Shown: piece after piece, positions 1 through 12,990 of the stretch
How positions within the stretch are numbered: the first letter of the stretch is position 1
Layout: every line of letters begins with the position of its first letter
Source: Anoplolepis gracilipes
Taxonomy: Eukaryota > Arthropoda > Insecta > Hymenoptera > Formicidae
Reading direction: 5' to 3'
NCBI RefSeq assembly: GCF_047496725.1
Contig: NC_132971.1
Coordinates: 6,498,501 to 6,562,500 of the forward strand
DNA length: 64,000 nt
The notes under the pieces: model-generated
Seen by the model: the letters and a program-made list of their open reading frames with translations, nothing else
The model's database searches: none
What the model was told of the DNA's origin: nothing
Translations under genes and position numbers: made by a program

Positions 1-515
1 TCCTTTCGTAGATCACGAGGATGTAGACCTGTGATGCACGCGGATCGCGTCGAGGCCGCATTGTTACCTCCCCCTCCGGTTAGCTTAACCGCTTTTCTCT
101 CGTATATTCTCGACATTCCGCGCGTTTCCTGCGTAGAACGATGGGAACGTGTCACGGGACTCGATGACAGCCGAAACGAACGACGACAAATTATTTTCTT
201 CTCGCTACTATTGAACGCGCCCGGAACTTGTCTCCGTCTCCGAGGATTTTAATCTTACATTTTCTTTTTGTACAACGAGAGATAAACATTACAAAGTGGA
301 CGCGTGATTTCACACACATGAAACGCGTTATTTTTAAAATTTAAACTTACATTTACGAAATATACTATATATATATATATAATATATGTCTCGCGACATA
401 ATTTGTCATTTTGTCCGGCACAGACTCGAGCATTAAGCAAGGCGGGAACTCTACGTCGCGGACACTCTCGTTACACAACCGCGAGCGGTTCTTTACGGCT
501 CTCTAGGAGGTAGAC

Positions 516-543
516 GAGAGAGAAAGAGAGAGAGAGAGAGAGA
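516..543 (+). repeat. (GA)n microsatellite, imperfect
   Basis: This is a purine run of GA units with one AAG interruption near its start. It is short and probably polymorphic. Confidence 0.85.
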
Positions 544-2021
544 GGAGCGACAGGGCGATCGTGTGTAAGCGACTCTCCACCCCATTGTCAGCCGGAACCT
601 TTTCAGAGACGCATTTGTTATCCTTTGAATGAGAGAGGAGCAAGCTATTATTTATTCCATTCTTATTTTTTGTCAGGCACCCGTTGTGTAGTAAATGGAT
701 ATAAGTCAGCGCGGGCGAGCAGTGGCTCTGTCATTTTTATCGCCTCTCCCTGAATTAAGAAGGTGGAGCTCGCGACTTCCTCCTCCGCGTCCTCCTGCTT
801 CTCTTCCTCCCCCTTGCCTCCTTCACCCATCTCTTCGCGTTTAACTGTTTCTCTCTTTTCTACTATCCGTCGTATACGGTTTGCGTTTGCGTTTTTCTTT
901 CTTTTTATCACTCTATCTCGTTTCCCTTGCGCGTTTTCTCTCGCTCTCCTCTTGCTATCTCTCGACTAGCCGACGAGCTGAATCGAGCAGGAGGACCGCC
1001 ATATTTCTGCCTTGCCGGTAGGGTACACTCTCCGCGTCATTGTTCCGATTGTGACCAGACCGAAACGAGTTGGGCGTTACTACTCGTTGAATTGTACGAT
1101 TTATAGGATCGAGTTAGCGGACGAGAGACGACAGAAGAAGTGCGAATCCGCGAGCGCAACGTTGCTATTGGTCGTCACTTTCCTTCCATTTCGTTAAGAA
1201 GATTGACAAATTTTTTCCTTATTTTTTTTTTAAACAATGCAACTCTTCTATAATATATTTTTTTTCTTCCAAATATGCTTCTCTGTAATTTAAAAATTAA
1301 CTGTCCGTTTGATAGACATCGCGAGAAAAGAACGCAAGAGATAATTCAAGTGGATATTAATACCAATATTCGCTCGTGATATGTTGTCTTACACAGTCTC
1401 CACTTTACTCTTTAAATAATAAATTACGTTCCTTGTATATAAGCATGTAAGAACGAATATTGTTGCTAAAAAGATGTCTCGCTTTATCCTTTTTCCTTCG
1501 AGGATTCCATTTGACTCGAGCACCGTGTCCGCATCGCCAGTCTCGCGGACATTAACCGGGATTTCGCTGATATCGCGCGAGGATCCAATAACATATTTGA
1601 CGGATGGCAGGAGGGTCCGTGAAATCGGATTGACCAGCGTCCATATTGGATTCTTTCTCGTCGGCTACCTTCTTTTCTACGTTGGACCCTTCATGACTAA
1701 GGATTACCGCGGACAATCTTCGATCGTTTGTGGAAAAACATGGATCTCTCTCATTTTATGCCACGCCGTCAAGACAGATTGAGTTTAAAGCCGGAAGCAT
1801 TTTCAGAACCCTTCTCTCGTTTTACGTTTCGTGTTAATAATAGTATTCAGAATATATACATCTCTCTTAAATGCATAGCAGCTTCTGTATATACTAAAAG
1901 CTTTATCGTTACCTCAGATAATTTCTTTCTTTCCTCGAGCAACTTTGTGTCTTAAGTACCGATTGGACTGTCTATTCGAACGACGAAGAGTCATTTTATT
2001 TCGTTTAACTACGGGTTTATT

Positions 2022-2057
2022 TGAGAGAGAAAGAGAGATAGAGAGAAAGGAAGAGAG
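2022..2057 (+). repeat. Imperfect GA/GATA purine tract
   Basis: GA dinucleotides are interrupted by AAA, GATA and AGGAA. It is a degenerate polypurine tract with no coding potential. Confidence 0.7.
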
Positions 2058-2480
2058 ATGTCGTAATAAAAGAAGAAGAAGGCGAGAGGGAACAGACGAG
2101 GGCAACGAGCTCGGGATTAGCCAGTGGTAATAACCATCCCCGCGGTTTCGAAAGCTCGCCAACCGACAGCCGCAAGCTCGACTCTTCCAGCGCGAGATAC
2201 AGCGCGTAGAGAGCAGGATCGCGGTGAGGGTGGCTTCGCGGGGATGATTTTACGGTGGTGAGACAGAGAATGTGGGCCTACACGGTAGTCGTCCACGGCC
2301 GTGTCGGTAGGCGGTCTGAGGCAATCCTGTTGATTAAAAGGTGGGGAATCGACCCAAATAAACTCGCCATTAAACCAGATGAGTCTCTCCGCACGATCGT
2401 GCTCCACACAACCTCGTTCTACGTTTCCGCACAAATGTCCGTGTCTATCGGCAAAGATAGCCTGCATGTATTTGCAAGAG

Positions 2481-2516
2481 TGGGTGTGTGTATGTGTATG
2501 TGTATAATGTGTATAC
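2481..2516 (+). repeat. (GT)n / GTAT-rich patch
   Basis: Alternating GT with GTAT interruptions makes a short degenerate purine-pyrimidine repeat. Its minus-strand reading gives a run of His/Thr codons in a spurious open frame. Confidence 0.7.
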
Positions 2517-3261
2517 GCGTCGGGCACCCTCTTTTTCCCGTCTGCCGCCTTGTGCCGAGGTGGGAGACTCCGAAGGAGGACCGAAGAGGGGTGGTGCCCG
2601 CGAGGTGTGGGGAGGGGAGAATAAATTGATTTCGTTGACTCAACCAGCCGTAACGCCCCCTCAGCATGATATCAACCCTAAGCCTCGGTTATCTTTATTT
2701 AAGCTTTACGAGAGTCTACGCCGGCGTATCAGAGGGGGGAATTTCTCTCTGGGAGGCTCTCTATCCGTCCCTCTCGCTTCGCCTCATTCTTTCGATCTCA
2801 TATTCCCTCGTTGGTAGGTTATAAGCAAGAGTGTGTATCAAACGAAAGGAGGGAAAAGTTTAGTTTGTTGCTCTTCCTCCGGCTCCCCCTCCCTCAGTGG
2901 TATTTTTATAACACACGAGGAATATATTTTCTCTAATATTATAATACTAAATAAGATTTCTAAAGAGAGAAATATTATCTCGAAGAGAAATTATCGCGAC
3001 GTTATTCTTTTGTCACTTGCGATAATTAAACGATCCTCAAGTTTGTAATATGACGTTTGACTTGTAACACAATGATGGATGATAAAGGCAGAATAGAGAA
3101 CGACATTCCGGATAAATTACGCTTCAATATACGCACGTATGCCGGGCCTCTTATTCGATCCCTCGCAGTTTGTCTCAGACACTTTGCATTTCGCGGCTGG
3201 GGACAAATGGCGCTGGTGCGTGTGCATGAATATAATGAAACCATAGAAAGAGAGAGAAAGA

Positions 3262-3289
3262 GATAGATATGTAGATAGATAGACAGACA
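3262..3289 (+). repeat. GATA/GACA tetranucleotide patch
   Basis: Four or five GATA or TAGA units grade into GACA and follow a short GA run. It is a small tetranucleotide microsatellite. Confidence 0.65.
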
Positions 3290-4244
3290 CCAATACGAAT
3301 ACGCGCGCGGCGACGGCGATATTATAATAATGAAGCATGTCATTTCTCAGAGTGTCAACTGCACTGAATCGAAGGATGGGTGGGCATGTCCAGGGAAGAG
3401 CGATGCCGCGTCTAACATCCCCGAGGGTGTCGTGAAGCCCGGCAATGGGGGACGCCCGGGGTAGCTTCATCAACGGATATTAAAGGATTTGCATGAAGTA
3501 TTATTATCGTTATTGCCAGCATACCCCGACGAAGAGTGTGGATGTCGAATTAAGCGATAATTTTATTCGACACTCGTTCGGCTCAAACACGTTGTCAGTT
3601 TCGTTGCCGACGACGAGAGTGCGATTCCGTGTTAATTAAACGCGGCTCCCGGAGAGCGAGAGAGGAGCCGCTTGATTGATAGAATATTCTCATCGGTCGT
3701 CAGATAGATTTATTTGTGTTCTTCATTTGGATGACGTACTTACACGCCATTGTAAGCGAAACCGGAAACGATTAGAAATTTTTAGCCTTACGCGTTTTAC
3801 GGAAATGTACAAACAGTATAATCAGTGGCAGGTTTAAAGCTAGTAAAAATTATCGATTTCTTGCACAGATTTCTTCTCAGTTGATTTTCTCATCGCCGTG
3901 AAATTAAACTTTAGAAATTCATAATTCCCTGACTGATGTAAGCGGCATTTTTACCTAGATTTCAATACAAGCATCTTTCAATAAGCGAGTCGCGGATGAA
4001 TGACATTAAATTATATGGGACGCTGTAAGACCATCGTTGAACGAGGGGAGGTTCGCGCGAATAGCAAGCCGCATCTGTGGCCCCGCAGAGGGTGTAACTG
4101 TTATAACCCGGGACGAGGGCGCCGATTCTCTCGCACTCGTGCCCCTCCTTCCTTCTCCGTTTGTGTACTATACATTCCCTTTACTTGACGCTAACTTTAT
4201 TGCGTGGCAATTTGCTTATTAACTCGCAGTTAGTCTCGGCTGCG

Positions 4245-4264
4245 CGTCGATTAATTAATCGACG
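4245..4264. other. Perfect 20-bp palindrome with homeodomain-like core
   Basis: The sequence CGTCGATTAATTAATCGACG equals its own reverse complement. A further CTCGG at 4235-4239 and CCGAG at 4265-4269 can pair if five bases (4240-4244) bulge out, which extends the possible cruciform. The core ATTAATTAAT matches the general TAAT preference of homeodomain proteins. No gene is adjacent. It could be a regulatory dimer site or a chance palindrome, but a chance 20-bp palindrome is rare in 64 kb. Confidence 0.5.
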
Positions 4265-4727
4265 CCGAGTCGCCAGATGGAGACACGCCCAGAATCCACC
4301 TTCCGAGCCGAGGCGAGATTTGTGCGTGCGTACGCGTTATCCTTAAATACTCACTTCCTTCCCCCCCCCCTCTTTCCCTTCTCCCTCCTACTTGCTCGAC
4401 CCTGATTGTCAAACTTTATCCAGTTGCCGCCACTGCCATTACGGCCGAGTTCGTCAAATTGAATAACATTGCGCAGGGGTAAATTGAGTATTAAAATGCG
4501 CGAAAACGATTTTATAATTACCTAAAGAAATAATCGGCAAGCGAAAAGAGAAGGGAAACCTTTTGTAGGGTCCTTAATCTGGGTTGTTAATTTCGGAAAG
4601 GGACAAAAAAATACATTTACAAAATTATCGAAGCGATGAATAGTACAAAGGATTGTGAAAAAGATGGAGATGGATGATCGATTCTTTCAGTGACACTTTA
4701 AAGAGGGGAAGAGGAATAAAATACTGC

Positions 4728-4731
<4 letters not shown>

Positions 4732-4818
<87 letters not shown>
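4732..4818 (+). repeat. (AG)43 microsatellite
   Basis: This is an uninterrupted AG/GA tract of about 87 bp. Long polypurine-polypyrimidine mirror repeats like this can form triplex (H-DNA) and can bind GAGA-type factors. Any open frame across it is an Arg/Glu or Leu/Ser dipeptide artefact. Confidence 0.97.
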
Positions 4819-4819
<1 letters not shown>

Positions 4820-4821
<2 letters not shown>

Positions 4822-7800
4822 GTCACGTGCATTTTCCATCATTACATCCCCTGTCAAACGCCAGATCGTAACGTCAGGCAATATACCGTATCTCGTACCC
4901 TTGTCTCCACCTGTGCTTAGCCAACCGCCGATGAATGTACACATACCTAAGCGGCCGACACTGCGGCATTGCGTAAACGTAACGCGTTGACGACGTACAT
5001 ACGTTGGAGGGCGCAAACATTTGAGCAGCTTCCTTAGCCGCGGCATGGTAAACTCGAACCTAGATCTCGATCGTAGTATGCTGTACACGAGAGGATGCTG
5101 TAACGAGCTTTGATGCTACCATTTGGCGAACGGTTGATTGATCCACTTGGCTCATTTGCTGTCTATAGTGCCGCGTATAAGAGACATGTTACAGCCGAGG
5201 ATCAATTGTACCTCGTGTTTTCAGCCTCAAATGTATCTTGAACAATATCAATAGGAAATAAATAATGTGAAAATTATTATTCATATTTATCTGATAAACA
5301 TCTGCTTAGTAAATGAATTATATATAAATATAATAAAAATGAAAAGATTTTTCTTTAGAAAGAATTAGATAATTTTATTGTGTGAGCGACATCCAACATT
5401 CGACGCGCAGATTATAATATTGCTGATCAATGTAACGAGTGACAGGCTTTCATCCCCCGCCCAAACCACTCTGCGATGCTTCCCTCCTACAAATAGCAGT
5501 CAAACGTACGGCACACGCACACCAGCTGTTGTATGCGCGACCGCACTGCATGTACATATATCTATAGGTGTTGTACGCGCGCGGAGAGGATGTACAGCAC
5601 ATCGCGAGGAAGCGGAGAAATCATATTGACCCGGAGCGATATACGCGCCTCGGCCGACGAATCAATAAAGATTTCCCATCGCGCGCGAGCCTCGCGTGAG
5701 TCGGGGAATATTTCAAACATCCACTGAGACCCTTCTCTCATACTCACTCTCTCTTTCTCTCTTTTTCTTTTTCTCTCGATCACTACCCTTCCTGGCCCTC
5801 GTACATCTTCCCCCACCTCCTCCACACTTGCACGCGGGCGCTGCTTACATATATATATATATATATTCGCACTTTTATTATCTCGACGCAAGAAACATTT
5901 TTTATCGGCTGTCCTGGCACGAATCTCTCGGACACGAGCTGTAAACTTTTCCTCCCTTTTAGCCTACAAGAGACTCTCCTTTTCGTTTGGTCCTCCCTTG
6001 ACTTCCTTCGGACTCACTATTCGCATCCCTTTTTCGCGCACTTTCTACGTCGTTTTCTCCGACATGTCGCGCGAGCATGAATACGTAAACCTCGATTTAG
6101 GTTCATGAAAAGTGAGAGATCAGGCGGAAGGTTCTATTTGAGCATGTGGGAAATGTATCTCCGTGCACACGAGTGACGTAATTGATTAATCTTGGAAGAG
6201 AGAAACTGATGAAATAAGTCCAAATCAATTATATTTAAGGAATTGGGATTGAATTTAATCGAAACGAGATTGCTTAAAAATTAATTTCCCGCTGTCGCGC
6301 GACATCCTAGAGAAATGTTATCATACCAGCAAAAATTGGATAATCTCCTACGAAAAAGAAAAATTGACATATTTTATTACAAAATTATATGCTTTTCTCA
6401 TCGCGTTTTTAACGCGGGAGAATAAAAATATACTTTTATTGCGAGTGTCGTGCGCGCGACAATTTACTTATATCTCATTCCGTATTGTCTTCGCTTGCCA
6501 ATTTATCCGCGTCGATATTTTCGCCGCAATTTTCCTACTTACAGTCGTTTTAACTGACACACGTTTAATAACGTAATCAAATCACTTCACTTACGATCGC
6601 GGTTGGATAAAAATTAATTATACGACACGTATTTTCGACGACACTTCTAGCAATAATACACGGAAATATCGCGCCGGTGTCGCAAAATAGAATTACGATA
6701 CCAGAAATGGAGTCGTCCAAGATTAATTGGATAGCCAATCGTTTTGCACATATATTTCGCAAAGTGACGGGTTAATCGAAGACACACGATATGCGACGAG
6801 CGAAAAATCGAGAGAAAGAATATTCGAGAAATGCAAACGCGAATATATGTGTATTATCCTCATACGGTATATCATATTAGCTTGAAAATAAGCAAATAAT
6901 AATGATTCTACGTGAAAGAATAAATTAAAAATTTGTTTTAACAATAACTATTAATATTTACATAAATATTGTATATAAGTACATTTTTTCGAATTTTTCT
7001 AAAATAATTTAAAATAATGTATGTTGTTAAAGAAATTTTGTATATAAATTTTTATTTATAATATATTTATAGTATTTACATATTTATATACTTATAACAT
7101 GTATATTTATGTATATACAATAAATTTTAATTTTTTATTTCAATTTTAGTAGATGTGTATAAAAATACATTTTTATTCATTTTACTAATTGCGAGATAGA
7201 AATTCTCGGTAGTACAAGATTATTAGACATCATTCTAGAGCTTTAAAAATGCAATATGATATTAATTATTCAATTTTTAAAAGTCAATTTTCTAAAAAAT
7301 AAACTTTATATGAAAAAATTTCATTACATCATTATCTTTTTAGTTGTACCACATTATTGTATATCCTGTATATTTCTTTTACTGACAATGAGAAGAAAAA
7401 TGTAACTTAGAAACTGAATTTAAATATAAACCTTTTATGTAAATGTATAATGTGCATGTTAAAATATATTTAGTCAATAGCGAATAAAGAATTATAATTA
7501 TTAAAATTTAATAATAATTATTATTATTATAACAATTAATAAGAAATATAATTAATAAATAAGAGATTAAAGATAATCATTTATACGTAAAGGGAGATTG
7601 TCTTCTCTCTTTAAAATAATGTTCAACAATTTTGCGACAACACACGTAACGCAAGTAATTTACGAACTGACAGGCGACGATGTTCGTCATCCCGTAATTG
7701 AATGCTCTTCGTGTGTCGCGGACGAGGGTGACTCGTTCCTCCGGATTAACGTTCCGCAAGGCTCGCCCGAGAGTGGCTCGATAGCGCGAGTTAAGGGATG

Positions 7801-9709
7801 ATGGTGAACCTAAGCCAAGAGGGGAAGGAGGAGGAAGTGGAGAGATGCCCGAGGGACGCTCCGGGACATTTGTCAACGAGACGACGAGGCGGTGAGTGGA
7901 CCGGATCTCCACTCGTACCACGACGCAAACCGTACGTGTATTCCGCCGAGACCGCCGCGGAGAGAAGAGGTGACCTTTCTCTCTCTCCCAGGTCAGACGA
8001 TATTAAACCGCATACGTCTTCGGCGTTTGATCAAAGGAGCGACCTCCCGGACATTTCTCTCTTCTCGCGACAGCGACCTCCAGTGTCGGTGTCCGCGGAG
8101 TAACGTGCACGACAACCCAGGATCACGTTTGCCAAGATTGATCTTCGTCTTCCGCTTACTCTTTCGATTTTTCAAAAAATTTCTCGAGATACTCTAGAGT
8201 TGAATTACGCTGGAAGACTAGAAACTATTCGAGTCACTTTCTTCGCTAGCGAATACGAATCATTCAAGCGCTACGACGAAAGTGAATTATCACCACGTCG
8301 ACGTTATGTAACTGTGATTGTAGGTTAACAACGTTACAACTCGTACATTAATTAACTGGCTCGGCCGCTGTGTTTGCGTTTGTAGACCCGTTTAGGAGGG
8401 ATGACGGACCGCGGGCCAATATTATTACGAAGACAAACGGACCGACGTTATCTACCATCGGGGGCTTTTCACCCTCTCGCTCCCTTCGCCGCCCTCCGGT
8501 AGCCCGTAGTCCCGGGAGTATATTCATCAGAGGACGAGAATAGACGGGCAAAGTCGCGGACGATGGCTTCTTCGAACGAGAGAAAACTCTTTTTTTTTCT
8601 TTTTCGCGAATGCGATTACTTAAATTGTCTTACATGGAATATCGAATTCTGATAATTGTTATCCGCGCGAAATCATCGCGCGATACTCGCAAATAACGCT
8701 TCTCACGGCAGTTGTCGTCATCAAATTAGCAGTGACACTCGATATCGGAGAACCGTTTACAGATATGAGTCTCCAGTTATTGTATCGCCTTGTCGTGACA
8801 CAGTCATAAATTCACCATCGTAAATAAGACCGGGTGACCAGTTGGAAGTTTCCCACTGTAAAATACTTTGCCTATAGAACGACGCGATTTCGAATTCTCC
8901 CCCTGTCTCATATCGAATAGGCTGTGAGGTACGATCGCGAGAGAAATGCGAGGTGAATGGCGATATATATATATGCACATATACATACATAGAGAGAAGA
9001 AGAGAAGAAGAGGGAGATCGGGAGTAAAGGGAACTACGAAGTGAGTCGTAGGATACGCGGATAACAGCGCTCGCTCGGTTACGGTGGGGGTGTGTCCAGG
9101 ACAAGGAACGGGCGGGCTCGAAATCGCACTGCTGAGCTAGCTGACTCGCATCGTTTGCCAACATTGTTCCCCTTTATTTGATTACAGGGCATTCGTATAC
9201 ACGATTTCGCAGAGCGTGGATTCTTCTTTCCGTACCATTGATCCGTATTACACGCCTGCCACCGCCGTCGAGCCTTTATTCGCGAAAAGCACGCGCGCAG
9301 TTATCTCGATCCGATGGACGAAATTGAAAGGTTGCTGTTAATTAAGAAGACTAATGTTAATTAGGCAATTTATGAACGTCTGACGAGAGATTTATTATAA
9401 TTGAACTTGATCGTGTATTATGGCGATCTCTCTCAACATCTTTCCCTGTTCGCCGTTGTAAAAACCCGAGAGAGGACAGAATATCCTTTCGTTTTATATA
9501 AATGGAGCATTGTAAGCATGCCCCGCAGGAGCAAGCAGGATTTCGCACGCGGCTAACAGATGAGGCATTAGACGGCGTAATGGCTCCATTTCCCTCGTGG
9601 GGCAGAGCGCGAAAGAAGGGCCGGGACCGAAATATTTCTACAAATCATTACTTTTAATTTGCTCGTCCCTTTTATCAAGACAAATGTGCGCGGCGAGCTC
9701 GGCGGTTCG
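4820..9709. other. Gene-free stretch, with AT-rich block at 6890-7560
   Basis: I see no supportable gene. Positions 5735-5780 are a pyrimidine run and 5847-5866 is a short TA run. Positions 6890-7560 are strongly AT-rich with many TTTATA and ATTAAT words and no long open frame. Positions 7800-8100 are CpG-rich and open in several frames but match no family I know. Positions 8960-9020 hold a short TA run followed by GAAGA purines. The rest is unremarkable. Confidence 0.55.
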
Positions 9710-9740
<31 letters not shown>

Positions 9741-9746
9741 ACATAC

Positions 9747-9791
<45 letters not shown>
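9710..9791 (+). repeat. Compound (CA)n(CATA)n(TA)n microsatellite
   Basis: About 12 CA units grade through CACATA/CATA units (roughly 9735-9760) into about 15 TA units. The ordered change of motif suggests growth from one seed by point mutation and slippage. The overlapping open frames (Thr-His, Tyr-Ile, Val-Cys runs) are artefacts of the repeat. Confidence 0.96.
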
Positions 9792-9794
<3 letters not shown>

Positions 9795-10063
9795 GCCGAA
9801 CTCTTTCACCATCACGCATACACGCGCGAGTTTCGAAGGTACATTCAAGTCACGAGCGCGCGAACGCATGCTCTCTCCACGTGACAATGCTCGCGATGGG
9901 TGCATCGACGGACCGGGGGTCGTGACCAGGGCCAGCTGGTTTCGCCGCGGGACGCCACCGGGTACAGCAACCGGCATCGAGAGTCGACGTGGAGAGTATC
10001 GCGACCATCGGCACGCGGTGGTAGGTCGACATCGTGAGACGACGACGATGACGAGCCCACGCG

Positions 10064-10064
10064 G

Positions 10065-10092
<28 letters not shown>
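10064..10092 (+). repeat. (GA)14 microsatellite
   Basis: This is a pure GA run flanked by CpG-rich sequence. It is the source of the Glu-Arg and Leu-Ser runs in local frames. Confidence 0.93.
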
Positions 10093-10097
<5 letters not shown>

Positions 10098-10445
10098 AAG
10101 GCAACAATAATTTTTCATAGGCAGAAAAGAAAAGGGAGGATGCCATTCATTAGCCCCGGCTCGGTTGGTTCGCACGTTGTTGGCGCTGCTGCCTGTGACA
10201 CCTCAATAACCGGCCTGCCGCACCGCCGACGGTGGCGATGGTACGCGTCGGGTATACGTGTCTACATGGACGTCCTATACCACGGGCTATCCCCTTCCCC
10301 CTCCCCGTGTCGCATATAACAGATATATCTCCCGAGCTATTGTGCTCCTATACTGATATTTCTGTTATTGCTGGATTAAATGCGCCACCATGCACCCCGC
10401 CGTGCATTATTCCGCGAAGCGACGCGCTATTGCGAGTTTCTTCTC

Positions 10446-10470
10446 TTTTTTTTTTTTTTTTTTTTTTTTT
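10446..10470 (+). repeat. Poly(T)25 run
   Basis: This is a pure homopolymer. It could be a slippage product or the poly(A) tail of an insertion on the minus strand. I see no recognisable retroelement body beside it. Confidence 0.92.
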
Positions 10471-10551
10471 GCATTTTTTCTCCTCTTGTGAGTCGCACCT
10501 TCCTTCGCAATACAATCTTCATTTCGCAATGATCGTTTTTTTTACGATTGA

Positions 10552-10570
10552 TTCGACAATATTTGTCGAA
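10552..10570. other. Short perfect inverted repeat
   Basis: TTCGACAA and TTGTCGAA flank a 3-base loop (TAT). It is a small stem of unknown significance. Confidence 0.35.
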
Positions 10571-10655
10571 CATACTATTCAAATGATAATCGCGATAGTT
10601 GAAGAATGATTACGTAAAAGAGAAGATTTCTCATAGGATTTATTTACGCAAATTC

Positions 10656-10672
10656 TTTTTTTTTTTTTTTTT
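10656..10672 (+). repeat. Poly(T)17 run
   Basis: This is a homopolymer about 190 bp after the T25 run. Confidence 0.9.
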
Positions 10673-10891
10673 AATTCTTTTAATCAAAGTGCAATCGACA
10701 TCCGTGAATATACAACTTTATTTTGCGCAGCAACGAACGTAAAGCACATTAGGACGAAAACTGGCGAACTCTCGTCGTCTATTAACGTCGTCCCCGACGA
10801 CGAGGGGGTTTCTCGCTCGGCCGAGCGTGCAGATACAAACGTTTGTTTTGCAAAACATCTTGGTCGCGGGAGCGACGGTGCGGCACGAACC

Positions 10892-11010
<119 letters not shown>

Positions 11011-11372
11011 TTTGGGCTCGCGGGACGATTGAAAGGAGGTGGAAGAAGGTGGATGAGAGGAGGGGGAGGGGAATGCCGCAAGGAAGGGGCTGAAGAAGCA
11101 GGGTAACCAAACAGGGTATAAGTCACGGACACCCCGTGGTGTACCATCCGGTAACTCGACACCGTCGTTTGTACTCCGGTGCGGTAGGAGTGCCTGGCAG
11201 CGGCAGCACGGCCGTACAAGAACACACGTATGAATACGTACGACAATGGCAAGTTCTACACAAGAGAGCGACGTTTTGGCCCCTTGCGCCCTCCCCATCA
11301 GATAGATCTGCCCGGCGCGCTGGTGTGACATTAGATACTATTTAAGGATTAATATAGCCATAAATAAGACTG

Positions 11373-11395
11373 ACTCTCTCTCTCTCTCTCTCTCT
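11373..11395 (+). repeat. (CT)11 microsatellite
   Basis: This is a short pure CT run, followed by TTCCGTCC words. Confidence 0.9.
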
Positions 11396-11790
11396 TCCGT
11401 CCCTCTTCCGTCCCCTCTCGCCCATCGTGACGAGCTGTACAATGAACTGCCGACGAATCTGACGTTCTCTCGCTCATGTCCTAAAAAAGTTGCTTAGGAA
11501 AGCCGATTTCGCGTATTTACTTTCTGAATTTCGAATAAATTTTCCACTTATGGATTAAAACGAATCAATTTTCATCGGTTTATCATCGTGCTTTTCTCTA
11601 GAAAACGTGAATAGTATCTCTCTCCTTTCTCGAATTAAGAATTTATCTCCTATTCAATGCTATAACAAACGATGCTGTAAAGCGGCACACATATAATACT
11701 CGGAGATTGTCGAAATTGGTACGCGAGGGATGCCGTTCAACGTGTCGCTATAATATTACATAATATTAAAAGGCAAGTCTCGCGAGAGGG

Positions 11791-11792
11791 GC

Positions 11793-11831
<39 letters not shown>
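11791..11831 (+). repeat. (GA)n microsatellite, one interruption
   Basis: The GA run has a single AAG interruption near 11800 and ends at GCATAAAA. Confidence 0.92.
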
Positions 11832-11832
<1 letters not shown>

Positions 11833-12651
11833 ATAAAACACAGCTGCCGCGGTGCGATCAACATCTATATACCGGCATGTAAGGAAGAGAAAAGCATCCT
11901 CCTTACCCTTCTCCACTTCTCTCTCTCTCTTTCTCTCTCTCGTAACATTCGGTTATATATTCCTAGAAGCGAATAATTTCATTCATACAAATGGCGGCGC
12001 CAAACACGCTCTGTATGCCCCGGGTGGCACGACTGCTATTGTTACTACCGAATAACTACGAGCCCGGGGTACATACACAACCTTCTCGCGCGCGTTTTGC
12101 TATATTTGCGACTCCATTCGTTGCTTCATGTCAGAGCCCAAGAAATTTCAGCGAGCGCATTGTCCAAATCCAGCTCTTGCCAAAATGATGAGATGGAGAG
12201 AAAGAGAGACATGCATTTAAAACAAGTAATTGGGCGTCAATCGAAAGATGAAAACAATGCCAAATCAACGTCAAATCAGTCTACACGAAAACTCTCAGAT
12301 CTCTCTCAGTCAGCCTTTATCAAGTCATGCAGACTTTTTTTCGTGACAGTAATTCTCCCTCTTTTTCCTCGAATCCTCTTTCTCTTCGTCGCGGATTAAG
12401 ATATACATACCCCACGCTTTCCTTCTTCGGTCGGGTGGGCGGTGGCGGCCATAAGCAAAACACTTGTCGCCGGCAGTCACGACTGCGCGAGTTCTAATTT
12501 CATTGCGGAAAGTTGTCGCTTGAATAATTAAAACACGTTGGAAACACGCGAGTTTTTCCGCCTGATTTGCATAAGAAGCGAACGACGGCGACGACGGCGA
12601 CGATTCGAGACTCTTATACGTAGTACACATAAGCAAGTATACGCATATACA

Positions 12652-12655
<4 letters not shown>
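11832..12655. other. Gene-free stretch
   Basis: Open frames are at most about 103 codons, occur on both strands and have no recognisable domain. A pyrimidine-rich patch with short CT runs lies at 11905-11942, and positions 12583-12602 contain a few GGCGAC repeats. Nothing else is supported. Confidence 0.5.

Positions 12656-12691
<36 letters not shown>
12656..12691 (+). repeat. (TA)18 microsatellite
   Basis: This is a pure TA run continuing into TGTATAGTATATAC. It is self-complementary. Confidence 0.94.
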
Positions 12692-12695
<4 letters not shown>

Positions 12696-12919
12696 AGTAT
12701 ATACAAAGATATATACGAGTGTTTTCGCTTTCTTTCTCTCACGAGGGACGGCGCGAAATTAACTGGTTTTCTCGAGCTAAGCGCCATTCAAATTGCACGA
12801 ATCAGCCTCGCGCCTTCCCACCTGGTGCTCGCTGTACCTTCGCAACGTAAAGAACTTTATGCTATAAATTCAAAATTGTATCATATTGTCTTCATGCTAA
12901 TTAATTCATTACGTCACAG

Positions 12920-12976
12920 GTGAAAGATAATTCGCAGCGTTCTCGTCAATTTTTTCATCTCTTGGATGGAACAGAG
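12920..12976 (+). CDS. Candidate 57-nt in-frame microexon (weak)
   Basis: The segment is bounded by ACGTCACAG at the acceptor side and GAG|GTAAGC at the donor side. It is open in frame 1 for all 19 codons (begins VKDNSQRS, ends LLDGTE), and 57 is a multiple of three, as for a cassette exon. The pyrimidine tract before the acceptor is poor. I know no protein with this peptide, and chance pairs of splice consensus are common in 64 kb, so this is a prompt for RNA evidence rather than a gene call. Confidence 0.08.
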
Positions 12977-12990
12977 GTAAGCGAATGTTC

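Larger units (their letters stand above)
1..4244. other. Gene-free stretch with short simple repeats
   Basis: No coding signal is convincing here. Open frames are at most about 136 codons, overlap on both strands and carry simple-sequence stretches. Visible items are a GA run at 516-543, a purine-rich GA/GATA run at 2022-2057, a GT-rich patch at 2481-2516 and a GATA/GACA patch at 3262-3289. Positions 740-970 are strongly pyrimidine-rich on the plus strand. CpG-rich and AT-rich patches alternate, as expected for unique intergenic or intronic insect DNA. Confidence 0.6.

Noticed and set aside
8211..8221. TGGAAGACTAG, identical to the first 11 bases of miR-7
   Set aside because: The match stops after 11 bases and no complementary star arm lies within hairpin distance.
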